A stretch of 64,000 nucleotides of DNA from Knoellia remsis (lineage in GTDB: Bacteria > Actinomycetota > Actinomycetes > Actinomycetales > Dermatophilaceae). The stretch lies in contig NZ_PVTI01000006.1 in the NCBI RefSeq assembly GCF_003002895.1, forward strand, positions 1 to 64,000, written 5' to 3'. The notes below the pieces were generated by a model. It did not search any database and was not told the DNA's origin. It saw only the letters and a list, made by a program, of their open reading frames with translations. The position numbers and the translations under genes are program-made. The number at the start of each line of letters is the position of its first letter. Positions within the stretch are counted from its first letter, which is position 1. Below are positions 29,199 through 37,991 of the stretch, piece after piece.

Positions 29199-29993
29199 AT
29201 GAGCGAGGTCGTGCGGCTCGAGGTCGAGGACGGCATCGGGGTCATTCGTCTCGACCGTCCCCCGATGAACGCGCTCGACGCGGACGTCCAGCGCGGCATC
29301 ATGGCGGCGGCGGCCGAGGCCACCGAGCGCAAGGACGTCTTCGCGGTCATCGTCTACGGCGGTGAGAAGGTCTTCGCGGCCGGCGTCGACATCAAGCAGA
29401 TGGCCGACTGGTCCTACACGGACATGGTCGACCACTCGATGCTCTTCCAGGACTTCACCCGCGCCCTCGCCCGGATCCCCAAGCCGACGGTCGCTGCGAT
29501 CACCGGCTACGCCCTCGGCGGTGGCTGCGAGGTGACCCTCGCCTGCGACTTCCGCATCGCGGCCAGGGACGCCAAGCTCGGCCAGCCCGAGGTGCTCCTC
29601 GGCGTCATCCCCGGTGCCGGTGGCACGCAGCGCCTCGCGCGGCTCATCGGCCCGGCGAAGGCCAAGGACCTCATCTTCACGGGTCGCTTCGTCGACGCCG
29701 AGGAGGCGCTCGCGATCGGGCTCGTCGACGCCGTCGTCGACCCGGGGGAGAAGGGCTCGGAGGCCGTCCTCGCCGCCGCGAAGGAGATGATGAGCCGGTA
29801 TGCCGGTGGGCCGGCCTACGCGATCCGCGCGGCGAAGGAGGCCATCGACTCCGGTCTCGAGGTCGACCTGCAGAGCGGGCTCGAGATCGAGCGGCTGCTC
29901 TTCGCCTCGCTCTTCGCGACGAAGGACCGCGAGACGGGCATGCACTCGTTCATCGAGAACGGCCCGGGCAAGGCGACCTTCGAGGGCGCCTGA
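29199..29993 (+). CDS. Enoyl-CoA hydratase/isomerase family protein
   Basis: A 264-residue crotonase-fold enzyme that hydrates trans-2-enoyl-CoA in fatty-acid oxidation. The oxyanion-hole segments FAAGVDIKQM and ALGGGCEVTLACDFRIAA are present, and the catalytic glutamates map to QPEVLLGVIPGAGGTQRLAR. It starts 2 bases after the YbjN-like stop. Substrate chain length cannot be read. The electron-transfer flavoprotein genes about 600 bases downstream fit a beta-oxidation context. Confidence 0.92.
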   Translation: MSEVVRLEVEDGIGVIRLDRPPMNALDADVQRGIMAAAAEATERKDVFAVIVYGGEKVFAAGVDIKQMADWSYTDMVDHSMLFQDFTRALARIPKPTVAAITGYALGGGCEVTLACDFRIAARDAKLGQPEVLLGVIPGAGGTQRLARLIGPAKAKDLIFTGRFVDAEEALAIGLVDAVVDPGEKGSEAVLAAAKEMMSRYAGGPAYAIRAAKEAIDSGLEVDLQSGLEIERLLFASLFATKDRETGMHSFIENGPGKATFEGA

Positions 29994-30023
29994 GGCCGGC
30001 ACGCCCCGGCTGCGCTCGTCGAC

Positions 30024-30380
30024 TCAGCCGGACAGGCCGGCGACGAACTCACGCAGGCCGGCCCGGCCGGCATACAGGTGCGACCGGATGCCGAGCATCT
30101 CGGCGGCCGCGATCATCTCGGGAGCGCTGTCGACGACGGCGAGCTCGCCGAGCAGGAGCCCCTCCCGCAGGGCGATGGCGCTGAAGAGGTCCGGGTCCGG
30201 ACGGGCGAGCCCGAGCTCGGCACCGGAGACCACCCCGTCGACGGCGTCGGACCCGCGGACCGCTGCGTCCGCGCCCACGGTCGAGTCCGTGAGGAGGAGG
30301 ACCTGCATCGTCGCGCGGGCATCGTCGACGACGTCGCGCACGTCGTCGTCCACGTGGTCGACAAGCAGGACCTTGATCAC
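30024..30380 (-). CDS. Minimal HAD-like hydrolase domain protein
   Basis: A 118-residue protein from GTG 30380, with GGGAG about 9 bases upstream. It retains HAD-like landmarks: LLTDST as motif II, GLARPDPDLF in the motif III region (Arg instead of Lys) and VVDSAPEMIAAAEMLGIRSH as motif IV. Motif I is only VDHVDDDV, lacking the normal DxDxT, and there is no cap domain, so phosphatase activity is doubtful. It may be a shortened, possibly non-catalytic relative. The frame is open further upstream without coding character. It is convergent with the enoyl-CoA hydratase and divergent from etfB. Confidence 0.65.
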   Translation of the reverse strand: MIKVLLVDHVDDDVRDVVDDARATMQVLLLTDSTVGADAAVRGSDAVDGVVSGAELGLARPDPDLFSAIALREGLLLGELAVVDSAPEMIAAAEMLGIRSHLYAGRAGLREFVAGLSG

Positions 30381-30604
30381 CGGCGGTCTCCCTCGGGCTC
30401 GGGGTGTCCGTCGATGGTCCCGCACTGACGTGGTCCTCGGTGGTGCTTGCCCAGAATCGCGTTCTGCGACAGGAATCACGCCGCCAGGATTGTCCGGGAG
30501 GGGAGCGCCCGGCATACGCTCGGACCTGACCTACCGCAGGGACACCACACACCTGCGCACCCACCAGAGACACACACCCACCAGAGACAAAGGACGAGGC
30601 ACGC

Positions 30605-31396
30605 ATGAACATCGTCGTCTGCGTCAAGTACGTGCCCGACGCACAGGCCGACCGCACCTTCAACGAGGCGGACAACACCACCGACCGCGACGGGGTCGAG
30701 GGTCTCCTCTCGGAGATCGATGAGTACGCCGTCGAGGAGGCGCTCAAGATCGCCGAGTCCGGCGAGGGTGAGGTCACCGTCGTCACCGTGGGGCCCGAGC
30801 AGGCGCTCGACGCCGTGAAGAAGGCTCTCCAGATGGGCGCCGACAAGGGCGTCCACGTCAGCGACGAGGCGATCCACGGCTCCGACGCCGCGGCCACCTC
30901 GCTCATCCTCGCCGAGGCCGTGAAGAAGGCCGCCGGCGGCGAGAACCCCGACCTCGTCCTCATGGGCATGAGCTCGACCGACGGTGTCATGGGCGTCGTG
31001 CCCGCCATGGTCGCCGAGCGCCTCGGTCTGCCGCAGGTGACCTACGCGTCCGAGCTCACCGTCGACGGCCAGGGCCTGAAGATCCGCCGCGACGGCGACG
31101 CCGCGTCCGAGACGATCGAGTCGTCCCTGCCGGCCCTGGTGTCGGTCACCGACCAGATCAACGAGCCGCGCTACCCCTCCTTCAAGGGGATCATGGCCGC
31201 GAAGAAGAAGCCCGTCGAGACCTGGACCCTTGCGGACCTGGGCGTCGACGCCGGCCAGGTCGGGCTCGACGCCGCCTGGACCACGGTGACCTCGTTCGCC
31301 AAGCGCCCGCCGCGCGAGCAGGGCCAGATCGTCACCGACGAGGGTGACGGTGGCGCCAAGCTCGCCGAGTTCCTGTCCGCCCAGAAGTTCCTCTGA
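30605..31396 (+). CDS. etfB: Electron transfer flavoprotein beta subunit
   Basis: A 263-residue subunit that, with EtfA, accepts electrons from acyl-CoA dehydrogenases and passes them to the quinone pool. It begins MNIVVCVKYVPDAQADRTFN and has the conserved central GMSSTDGVMGVVPAMVAERL and SLPALVSVTDQINEPRYPSF. ATG 30605 has AAGGACGAGG upstream. The leader contains a direct repeat, CACCCACCAGAGACA at 30558 and 30575. etfA starts 12 bases after its stop. The same order occurs in mycobacteria (fixA-fixB). Confidence 0.96.
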   Translation: MNIVVCVKYVPDAQADRTFNEADNTTDRDGVEGLLSEIDEYAVEEALKIAESGEGEVTVVTVGPEQALDAVKKALQMGADKGVHVSDEAIHGSDAAATSLILAEAVKKAAGGENPDLVLMGMSSTDGVMGVVPAMVAERLGLPQVTYASELTVDGQGLKIRRDGDAASETIESSLPALVSVTDQINEPRYPSFKGIMAAKKKPVETWTLADLGVDAGQVGLDAAWTTVTSFAKRPPREQGQIVTDEGDGGAKLAEFLSAQKFL

Positions 31397-31408
31397 GGAG
31401 ACGTCCCC

Positions 31409-32365
31409 ATGGCTGAAGTTCTCGTCCTCGTCGACCACGTCGACGGCAAGGTCCGCAAGTCCACCGCCGAGCTGCTGACGATCGCCCGCCGTCTCGGCGA
31501 GCCGTCCGCCGTCCACATCGGCCCCGGCGCCGAGACCGCCCAGGTCACCCTCGCCAAGTACGGCGCCGAGAAGGTCTACACCTTCGACGCGCCCGAGGCG
31601 CTCGAGTACCTCGTCGCCCCGCAGGCCGAGGTCCTCGCGGCCCTCGTCGAGAAGACCTCCCCTGTCGCCGTGCTCATCCCGAGCAACTCCGCGGGCAAGG
31701 AGATCGCGGGGCGCCTCGGCATCAAGACGAACTCCGGCGTCATCACCGACGCGGTCGATGTCACCGCCGGCGGCGAGGGCGTCGAGACCACCCAGTCGGT
31801 CTTCGCCGGCTCCTACACCGTCAAGGCCACGGTCAACCAGGGCACCGCGATCGTCGCCGTCAAGCCGAACTCGGTCGCCATCGAGGCCGCCCCGGCCGCC
31901 GGCACGGTCGAGGCCGTCGACGTCACCGTCTCCGACGCGGCCAAGGCGGCGAAGATCGTCGAGTCCAAGCCCAAGGAGGCCACCGGCCGTCCCGAGCTCA
32001 CCGAGGCGGCGATCGTCGTCTCCGGTGGCCGCGGCACCGGCGGCGACTTCGGTCCCGTCGAGGAGTTCGCCGACAGCCTCGGCGCCGCGGTCGGTGCCTC
32101 GCGCGCCGCCGTCGACGCCGGCTGGTACCCGCACAGCAACCAGGTCGGCCAGACCGGCAAGCAGGTCTCGCCGCAGCTCTACGTCGCGGCCGGCATCTCC
32201 GGCGCCATCCAGCACCGCGCCGGCATGCAGACGTCGAAGACGATCGTCGCCGTCAACAAGGACGAGGAGGCGCCGATCTTCGAGCTCGTCGACTTCGGCG
32301 TCGTGGGCGACCTCTTCACCGTCCTGCCGCAGGCCACCGAGGCCGTCAAGAAGGCCAAGGGCTGA
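31409..32365 (+). CDS. etfA: Electron transfer flavoprotein alpha subunit
   Basis: A 318-residue FAD-binding subunit of ETF. The C-terminal FAD domain shows [40 protein letters not shown] and [20 protein letters not shown], all family hallmarks. ATG 31409 is preceded by GAGGAG. It is the second gene of the etfBA unit and ends at a strong inverted repeat (32371-32433). Confidence 0.96.
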   Translation: MAEVLVLVDHVDGKVRKSTAELLTIARRLGEPSAVHIGPGAETAQVTLAKYGAEKVYTFDAPEALEYLVAPQAEVLAALVEKTSPVAVLIPSNSAGKEIAGRLGIKTNSGVITDAVDVTAGGEGVETTQSVFAGSYTVKATVNQGTAIVAVKPNSVAIEAAPAAGTVEAVDVTVSDAAKAAKIVESKPKEATGRPELTEAAIVVSGGRGTGGDFGPVEEFADSLGAAVGASRAAVDAGWYPHSNQVGQTGKQVSPQLYVAAGISGAIQHRAGMQTSKTIVAVNKDEEAPIFELVDFGVVGDLFTVLPQATEAVKKAKG

Positions 32366-32370
32366 GACCC

Positions 32371-32433
32371 GACTGATTGCGACTTCGCAGAGTGAGGAAC
32401 GCAGCGACGAGCTCTGCGAAGTCGCAATGAGTC
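32371..32433 (+). terminator. Long stem-loop after etfA
   Basis: ATTGCGACTTCGCAGAG (32376-32392) is perfectly complementary to 32412-32428. After one G-G mismatch, GACT/AGTC extends the stem. The loop is 19 bases. It has no U-tract. Its outer arm shares TGATTGCG with the hairpin after gatB (54054-54118), suggesting a dispersed element family. Confidence 0.75.
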
Positions 32434-32463
32434 GTAGTTCGTGGCGGACGTAGAATTTCGTTC

Positions 32464-33648
32464 GTGACGGCATACCTGGACCACGCGGCGACGACCCCCA
32501 TGCGGGAGTCGGCGCGCGCCGCGTGGCTCGCGCAGACGCAGCGGGTGGGGAACCCGTCGTCGCTCCATTCCTCCGGCCGCGCCGCCCGCGCCGTCGTCGA
32601 GGAGTCGCGCGAGCAGATCGCCGCCGCGCTCGGTGCGCGCCCGTCGGAGGTCGTCTTCACGTCGGGGGGCACCGAGGCGGACAACCTCGCGATCAAGGGC
32701 ACGTATGCCGCCCGCCGCGCCTCCGTGGGCGCGTCCCGTCTCGTCGTGAGCGGCATCGAGCATCACGCCGTCCTCGACTCGGTCGAGCATCTCGTGGAGG
32801 CTGAGGGCGCCACGGTGACCTGGCTCGAGCCGGACCGCTGCGGGCACATCTCCGTCGACGACCTGCGGTCTGCGCTCGGTGGTGACTCGGCCGCGGGGAC
32901 GGCGCTCGTCAGCGTCATGTGGGCCAACAACGAGGTCGGCACGGTCCAGCGCGTTCCCGAGCTCGCCGCCGTCGCCCGCGAGGCCGGGGTGCCGTTCCAC
33001 ACCGATGCCGTCCAGGCGGTCGGGCAGGTCCCGGTGAACTTCGCCGAGAGCGGCGCCGATCTCATGACCGTGACGGCGCACAAGGTGGGCGGGCCGGTCG
33101 GCATCGGCGCCCTCCTCGTCCGTCGCGACGCCGCGCTCGTCCCGCTGTCGCACGGAGGCGGGCAGGAGCGGCAGGTGCGCTCGGGCACGGTGGACGCGGC
33201 CGGCATACGGGCGTTCGCGGTTGCCCTCGACGAGGCGGTCGCGGAGCGCGAGGCGAGTGCCGCGCGCCTCACCGCCCTGCGGGACCGGCTCGTCAAGGGT
33301 GCGCTGGCGCTCGACCTCGGCATCACGGTGAGCGGGTGCTGGCACGAGGCCGACGCGTCCGGGCGGCTGCCGAGCAACGCGCACCTCCTCGTGCCGGGGT
33401 GTGAGGGCGACTCGCTGCTCTACCTGTTGGACGCGGCCGGGGTGGAGTGCTCGACCGGCTCGGCGTGCCAGGCCGGGGTGCCGCAGCCGAGCCACGTCCT
33501 GCTCGCCATGGGCTACACCGAGCGCGAGGCCCGCGGTGCGCTGCGGCTCTCGCTCGGGCACACGTCGACCGACGCCGACGTCGACGCCGTCCTCGCCGCC
33601 CTGCCGGGTGTCGTCGATCGGGCGCGTCGGGCCAGTGGGGCTGCCTGA
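32464..33648 (+). CDS. iscS: Cysteine desulfurase (IscS/NifS family)
   Basis: A 394-residue PLP enzyme that takes sulfur from cysteine as an enzyme-bound persulfide. Landmarks are [23 protein letters not shown], the PLP lysine in [19 protein letters not shown], and the catalytic cysteine in [20 protein letters not shown]. The short active-site loop (SACQAG) suggests the class II NifS-like group. GTG start at 32464. Its stop overlaps the mnmA start by one base (TGATG), so it most likely supplies sulfur to MnmA. Confidence 0.95.
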   Translation: MTAYLDHAATTPMRESARAAWLAQTQRVGNPSSLHSSGRAARAVVEESREQIAAALGARPSEVVFTSGGTEADNLAIKGTYAARRASVGASRLVVSGIEHHAVLDSVEHLVEAEGATVTWLEPDRCGHISVDDLRSALGGDSAAGTALVSVMWANNEVGTVQRVPELAAVAREAGVPFHTDAVQAVGQVPVNFAESGADLMTVTAHKVGGPVGIGALLVRRDAALVPLSHGGGQERQVRSGTVDAAGIRAFAVALDEAVAEREASAARLTALRDRLVKGALALDLGITVSGCWHEADASGRLPSNAHLLVPGCEGDSLLYLLDAAGVECSTGSACQAGVPQPSHVLLAMGYTEREARGALRLSLGHTSTDADVDAVLAALPGVVDRARRASGAA

Positions 33649-34799
33649 TGCGCGTCGTCGCCGCGATGAGTGGCGGCGTCGACTCCGCTGTCGCCGCCGC
33701 CCGGATGCTCGACGCGGGCCACGACGTCGTCGGCGTCCACCTCGCGCTCTCCCGGTCGGCCGCGACGCTGCGCGAGTCGGCGCGGGGATGCTGCACCATC
33801 GAGGACGCCGGGGACGCGCGTCGGGTCGCCGACCGGCTCGGGATCCCGTTCTACGTGTGGGACATGGCCGACCGGTTCCAGCGTGACGTCATGGACGACT
33901 TCGTCGCGGAGTACCGCGCCGGCCGCACCCCGAACCCCTGCCTGAGGTGCAACGAGTCGATCAAGTTCGCCGCGCTGCTCGACCGGGCGGTGGCGCTCGG
34001 CTTCGACGCCGTCGCGACCGGGCACTATGCGCAGGTCGTCGAGCGCGTCGGCTCGGACGGTGTGGTGCGGCGCGAGCTGCACCGCGCGGTCGACTCCGCG
34101 AAGGACCAGTCCTACGTCCTCGGGGTCCTCGACGCCGACCAGCTGGCGCGCGCCTTCTTCCCGCTCGGTGACACGACGAAGCCGCAGATCCGCGAGGAGG
34201 CTGCGGCCCGGGGGTTCTCGGTGGCGAAGAAGCCGGACTCGCACGACATCTGCTTCATCGCCGACGGTGACACCCGCGGGTTCCTCACGCGCGAGCTCGG
34301 GGAGCAGCCGGGCGAGATCGTCGACGCGACGAGTGGGGAGGTCGTCGGCTCGCACGCGGGTGCCTACGGGTTCACCGTCGGCCAACGCCGGGGGCTGGGG
34401 CTCGACCGGTCCTCCCTCGACGGTGAGCCGCGCTATGTCGTCGGGGTCGAGGCGGGGGCGAACCGGGTGCTCATCGGGACCCAGGACCTGCTCGGGGTCG
34501 ACGTCATCACCGCGGAGCACGCCCGCTGGTGCGGAGAGGCTCCGACGGGTGAAGTGCGGGTGGGTGCGCAGATCCGGGCGCACGGTGAGGAGATCCCGGC
34601 GTGGGCCGAGCTCGACGTCGACGACCCCGACGTCCTGCGGGTCCGTCTCGACTCGCGCGTGCGGGGTGTGGCGCCAGGGCAGTCGGTCGTGCTCTACGAC
34701 GGCACCCGGGTCGTGGGCTCGGCGACGATCACCGCGACGTCCCTGCGCGAGCGGGTCGGGGAGCCGCCTCACCAGGTCGGCGCCCGGCATACGAAATAG
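33648..34799 (+). CDS. mnmA: tRNA 2-thiouridine(34) synthase MnmA
   Basis: A 383-residue enzyme that adenylates and thiolates U34 of Lys, Glu and Gln tRNAs. Present are the PP-loop [11 protein letters not shown], the catalytic [19 protein letters not shown] and the second cysteine in [16 protein letters not shown], followed by the C-terminal beta-barrel regions ([30 protein letters not shown]). ATG 33648 overlaps the desulfurase stop. The last codons and the TAG stop overlap an operator-like inverted repeat and a GGCATAC motif. Confidence 0.96.
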   Translation: MRVVAAMSGGVDSAVAAARMLDAGHDVVGVHLALSRSAATLRESARGCCTIEDAGDARRVADRLGIPFYVWDMADRFQRDVMDDFVAEYRAGRTPNPCLRCNESIKFAALLDRAVALGFDAVATGHYAQVVERVGSDGVVRRELHRAVDSAKDQSYVLGVLDADQLARAFFPLGDTTKPQIREEAAARGFSVAKKPDSHDICFIADGDTRGFLTRELGEQPGEIVDATSGEVVGSHAGAYGFTVGQRRGLGLDRSSLDGEPRYVVGVEAGANRVLIGTQDLLGVDVITAEHARWCGEAPTGEVRVGAQIRAHGEEIPAWAELDVDDPDVLRVRLDSRVRGVAPGQSVVLYDGTRVVGSATITATSLRERVGEPPHQVGARHTK

Positions 34800-34814
34800 T
34801 TTAAGGTTCAACTA
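34797..34814. promoter_or_regulatory. MarR-type operator-like inverted repeat upstream of the pirin gene
   Basis: TAGTTTAAGGTTCAACTA has complementary ends (TAGTT/AACTA) and a TTTAA/TTCAA core resembling MarR-family sites that I recall from actinobacteria. Its first three bases are the mnmA stop codon. It lies 59 bases before the pirin ATG. No marR-like gene is in the window. Confidence 0.45.
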
Positions 34815-34872
34815 GGTTGGACGTGGTGACGACGCCGCACCGGCACCGTCCCGAACCGAAGGAGCCACCGAC

Positions 34873-35847
34873 ATGCCTGCCGTGACCGTCGACAACATCC
34901 TCACCCTCCCGCGCGTCACCGAGCCGCTTCCCGAGGCCGCGACCCGGCCCGTGCGCAGCATCACCACGGCCCCGCAGGGCTTCGAGGGCGAGGGCTTCCC
35001 CGTCCGCCGCGCCTTCGCCGGCGTCGACCTCGCCGCCCTCGACCCGTTCATCCACATGGACCAGATGGGTGAGGTCGAGTACGCCCCGGGCGAACCCAAG
35101 GGCACCCCGTGGCACCCGCACCGCGGCTTCGAGACCGTGACGTACATGATCGACGGCGTCTTCGACCACCAGGACTCGCACGGCGGTGGCGGCTCGATCA
35201 CCGACGGCGACACGCAGTGGATGACCGCCGGGTCCGGCCTGCTTCACATCGAGAAGCCGCCGGAGCAGCTCGTCATGAGCGGCGGGCTCTTCCACGGCCT
35301 GCAGCTGTGGGTCAACCTCCCCAGCACGATGAAGATGTCCCCGCCCCGCTACCAGGACATCCGCGGCGGCGACGTCGCCCTGCTCTCCAGCCCCGACGGT
35401 GGTGCGCTGCTGCGCGTCATCGCGGGCGAGCTCGACGGGCACGAGGGTCCGGGCATCACCCACACGCCCATCTCGATCGTGCACGCCACCGTCGCGCCCG
35501 GTGCGCAGGTGCGGCTGCCGTGGAACCCCGGCTACAACGCCCTCGTCTACGCGCTCGCCGGCAAGGGCAGCATCGGCGCCGACCGGCAGCCGCTGCGGAT
35601 GGGCCAGCTCGCCGTGCTCGGTGGCGGCGACGTCATCGAGGTCCGCGCCGACGACAACCAGGAGAGCCGCAGCCCCAGCCTCGACCTCTACATCATGGGC
35701 GGGCGCCCGATCCGCGAGCCCGTCGCGGCCTACGGCCCGTTCGTCATGAACACGCGCGCCGAGCTCATGCAGGCGTTCGAGGACTTCCAGGCGGGGCGCC
35801 TCGGCACGATCCCGTCCGAGCCGCAACCCGGCCACGACGTCCTCTGA
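34873..35847 (+). CDS. Pirin family protein
   Basis: A 324-residue bicupin. The N-terminal cupin has the metal ligands in GTPWHPHRGFETVTYM and GDTQWMTAGSGLLHIEKP. The C-terminal cupin runs from about residue 190 (ITHTPISIVHATVAPGAQVR). Some pirins are quercetin dioxygenases and others act as redox-sensing cofactors. ATG 34873 has AAGGAG about 8 bases upstream. The operator-like repeat and its own terminator (35861-35895) suggest an independently regulated single gene, possibly induced by phenolic or oxidative stress. Confidence 0.93.
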   Translation: MPAVTVDNILTLPRVTEPLPEAATRPVRSITTAPQGFEGEGFPVRRAFAGVDLAALDPFIHMDQMGEVEYAPGEPKGTPWHPHRGFETVTYMIDGVFDHQDSHGGGGSITDGDTQWMTAGSGLLHIEKPPEQLVMSGGLFHGLQLWVNLPSTMKMSPPRYQDIRGGDVALLSSPDGGALLRVIAGELDGHEGPGITHTPISIVHATVAPGAQVRLPWNPGYNALVYALAGKGSIGADRQPLRMGQLAVLGGGDVIEVRADDNQESRSPSLDLYIMGGRPIREPVAAYGPFVMNTRAELMQAFEDFQAGRLGTIPSEPQPGHDVL

Positions 35848-35860
35848 GGTCCTGAGCGTA

Positions 35861-35895
35861 CCCGGCCGACGCCGATGCTGACGGCGTCGGCCGGG
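35861..35895 (+). terminator. Terminator of the pirin gene
   Basis: CCCGGCCGACGCCG (35861-35874) pairs perfectly with CGGCGTCGGCCGGG (35882-35895) around a 7-base loop, 14 bases after the pirin stop. There is no T-run. Confidence 0.75.
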
Positions 35896-35912
35896 CGTGC
35901 CAGAGTGTCGCC

Positions 35913-36914
35913 GTGACGCACGTTTCCGGCATCGGCTCCTGGCCCGGCGACTCGGCCCGCGAGGCCATCGTCACGGTCCGCGACCTCCTCACCGACGTCG
36001 ACGGCCTGGGCATCCCCTACCTGCCCGAACTGCCTTCTCGCGGGCCGGGGTCCGACATCATCGGGCGGTCCGCCGCCCTCCTCGTCGACCTGCCCGTCGG
36101 GCTCGAGCCCTCCGGTTGGCGGCTCACCGACCGGCCCGGTCGCGACCTCGCCCGAGCCGGCTCGCTGTGGCGTCAGGACCTCGACGAGCTCGCCGAGGCC
36201 TACGACGGGTATGCCGGCCCGCTCAAGATCCAGGTCGCCGGCCCGTGGACCCTCGCCGCGTCCATCGAGCTGCCCCGCGGGGAGCGGGTCGTCTCCGACG
36301 AGGGCGCCCGCCGCGACCTCGTCGCCTCCCTCGCCGAGGGCGTGCGCCGTCACGTCGGCGAGGTTCAGCGACTCGTCCCCGGCGCCGAGCTCACCGTCCA
36401 GCTCGACGAGCCGTCCGTCGTCGCCGTCCTCGCCGGACGGCTCCCCACCGCCTCCGGCTACGGACGCGTGCGCGCGGTCGACCGCGCGGAGGTCGCGCGC
36501 GGCATACGGGAGGTCCGGGAGGCGTATGCCGGTGACGTCGTCCTGCACACCTGCGACCCCACGGCGCCGGTCGAGATCCTCGCGGGCACCGGGGCGAGCG
36601 CGCTCGCGCTCGACCTCACCGACGCCGGACCACAGCGGTGGGAGGCTGTCGCCGCAGCGCTCGAGACCGGCATACGGCTGTGGGCCGGCGTCGTCCCGAC
36701 TGCCCCGGTGACGTCGCCCGCGGGGGCCGTTCGTGAAGCCACGCGGCGGGTCGCCGACGGCTTCGCCGCGGTCGGTATGCCGTCCGCTCGCCTTGCCGAG
36801 GTCACCGTCACCCCCGCGTGCGGGCTGCCCGGACTCACACCACCCCAGGCCGTCACCGTTCAACGGGTGGCCGCCGACGCGGCTCGAGAGATCACCGAGA
36901 AGGAGGACGGCTGA
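35913..36914 (+). CDS. Cobalamin-independent methionine synthase-like protein (MetE C-terminal/UROD fold)
   Basis: A 333-residue protein, about half a full MetE. It has the single-domain form seen in Rv3015c-type proteins: GSWPGDSAREAI at the start, KIQVAGPWTLAASIEL, VQLDEPSVVAVLAG, VLHTCDPTAPVEIL and VTPACGLPGLTPPQAV, where histidine and cysteine are candidate zinc ligands. Methyl donor and acceptor are unknown, and it is not necessarily methionine synthase in vivo. GTG start at 35913. Its stop overlaps the transporter start (TGATG). Confidence 0.8.
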   Translation: MTHVSGIGSWPGDSAREAIVTVRDLLTDVDGLGIPYLPELPSRGPGSDIIGRSAALLVDLPVGLEPSGWRLTDRPGRDLARAGSLWRQDLDELAEAYDGYAGPLKIQVAGPWTLAASIELPRGERVVSDEGARRDLVASLAEGVRRHVGEVQRLVPGAELTVQLDEPSVVAVLAGRLPTASGYGRVRAVDRAEVARGIREVREAYAGDVVLHTCDPTAPVEILAGTGASALALDLTDAGPQRWEAVAAALETGIRLWAGVVPTAPVTSPAGAVREATRRVADGFAAVGMPSARLAEVTVTPACGLPGLTPPQAVTVQRVAADAAREITEKEDG

Positions 36915-37975
36915 TGCCGGACAGCGCCGCGCCGAGGGTGCCATGGCAGGTCAAGTACTTCGCGCTCGTCCTCATCTGGGGGTCGAGCTTCCTGCTCATG
37001 AAGGTCGGGCTGGAGTCGCTCGGCGCCGTCCAGATCGCCATGCTGCGCCTCGCAACGGGCGCGGCGACGATCCTCGTCCTGCTGTGGCTGCGTGGCGGCC
37101 GGCTGCCCGGTCGCGGCCCGGGGGAGCGCTGGGTCTGGGGACACCTCGTCGTCACGGGACTGCTGCTCGGCGCCCTCCCGTTCACGCTCTTCGCCCTCTC
37201 CGAGACGCGGGTCGGCTCGGCGCTCGCGGGCATCGGCAACGCGACCACGCCCATCGCCACTGTGCTGGCGACGATGGCCTTCCTCCCCGGTGCCCGGACG
37301 ACCCGGGCCAAGGCGCTCGCGGTCGTCGTCGGGTTCGCCGGGGTCGTGACGATCATGCAGCCGTGGACCTCGGAGCGGCCCGACCTGCTCGGCTTCGGGA
37401 TGGCCCTGCTCGGCGGTGCCTGTTATGGCGTGGGCTGGACGTACAACCGGCGCTTCCTCGCCGGCGCGGACCTCGGCGGGCTCAGCCAGCCCGCGGCGAC
37501 GCTGCTCATGGGCACGCTGCTCATGGTGCCCGCGACGATCGTGTGGGGGCTGCTGCAGCCGGGCGGCATCTCGTCGGTGTGGGCGTACGACCGGGCCCGG
37601 CTCGGGACGTCCGGCATCGAGGCCGGCGGTGCCGGAGGCGGGTGGCCGTGGCTGCCGCTGCTGTGCATCCTCGCGCTCGGCATGGTCGGGACCGGGGCGG
37701 CCTACATCCTGCAGTTCGACGTCGTGCGCGGCGCGGGTCCGATCGTCGGCTCGACGATCACCTACCTCATCCCGATCGTGTCGGTGCTGCTCGGCGTCCT
37801 CGTCCTCGGCGAGGCGCTCACGGTCTGGGAGCTCGTCGGCTTCGCGATCGTCCTTGCCGCGGCGGCCGTCATCAACGCCCCGGCGACCGGGCTCGGCTCG
37901 CCACGAAGGTCTCGGCTCGCGGGAACTCGCACGAGCCGAGACCTCGACGGCGAGCCGAGCGCCGCGCCCCGCTGA
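36914..37975 (+). CDS. EamA/DMT-family transporter
   Basis: A 353-residue inner membrane protein with about ten hydrophobic segments in two EamA repeats. The first opens FALVLIWGSSFLLMKVGLES; the second contains LLGGACYGVGWTYNRRFLAG and ends ITYLIPIVSVLLGVLVLGEA. These export or import metabolites and drugs; the substrate is unknown. ATG 36914 is coupled to the metE-like gene. The C-terminal 30 hydrophilic residues are encoded by a nested inverted repeat (37891-37960) and are probably not conserved. Confidence 0.88.
   Translation: MPDSAAPRVPWQVKYFALVLIWGSSFLLMKVGLESLGAVQIAMLRLATGAATILVLLWLRGGRLPGRGPGERWVWGHLVVTGLLLGALPFTLFALSETRVGSALAGIGNATTPIATVLATMAFLPGARTTRAKALAVVVGFAGVVTIMQPWTSERPDLLGFGMALLGGACYGVGWTYNRRFLAGADLGGLSQPAATLLMGTLLMVPATIVWGLLQPGGISSVWAYDRARLGTSGIEAGGAGGGWPWLPLLCILALGMVGTGAAYILQFDVVRGAGPIVGSTITYLIPIVSVLLGVLVLGEALTVWELVGFAIVLAAAAVINAPATGLGSPRRSRLAGTRTSRDLDGEPSAAPR
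37891..37960 (+). terminator. Nested inverted repeat inside the 3' end of the transporter gene
   Basis: Inner arms AGGTCTCGGCTCG (37907-37919) and 37932-37944, and outer arms GCTCGGCTCGCC (37891-37902) and 37949-37960, are both perfect. The stop codon follows at 37973. A terminator that has become part of the reading frame is the simplest reading. It faces the acyl-CoA ligase gene that ends at 37992. Confidence 0.65.
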
Positions 37976-37991
37976 CCGGGAGCGGTTCGGT

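Noticed and set aside
30425-30445. AGAATCGCGTTCT near-palindrome upstream of etfB, considered as a LexA-type box
   Set aside because: It does not match the actinobacterial LexA consensus and the adjacent genes are not SOS genes.
30558-30589. Direct repeat CACCCACCAGAGACA (two copies, 17-bp period) in the etfB leader considered as the start of a CRISPR or iteron array
   Set aside because: Only two copies with a two-base spacer; no third unit, no cas or rep gene.
30476-32473. 665-residue minus-strand open frame opposite etfBA
   Set aside because: Antisense shadow of two confidently identified genes; no domain recognisable.
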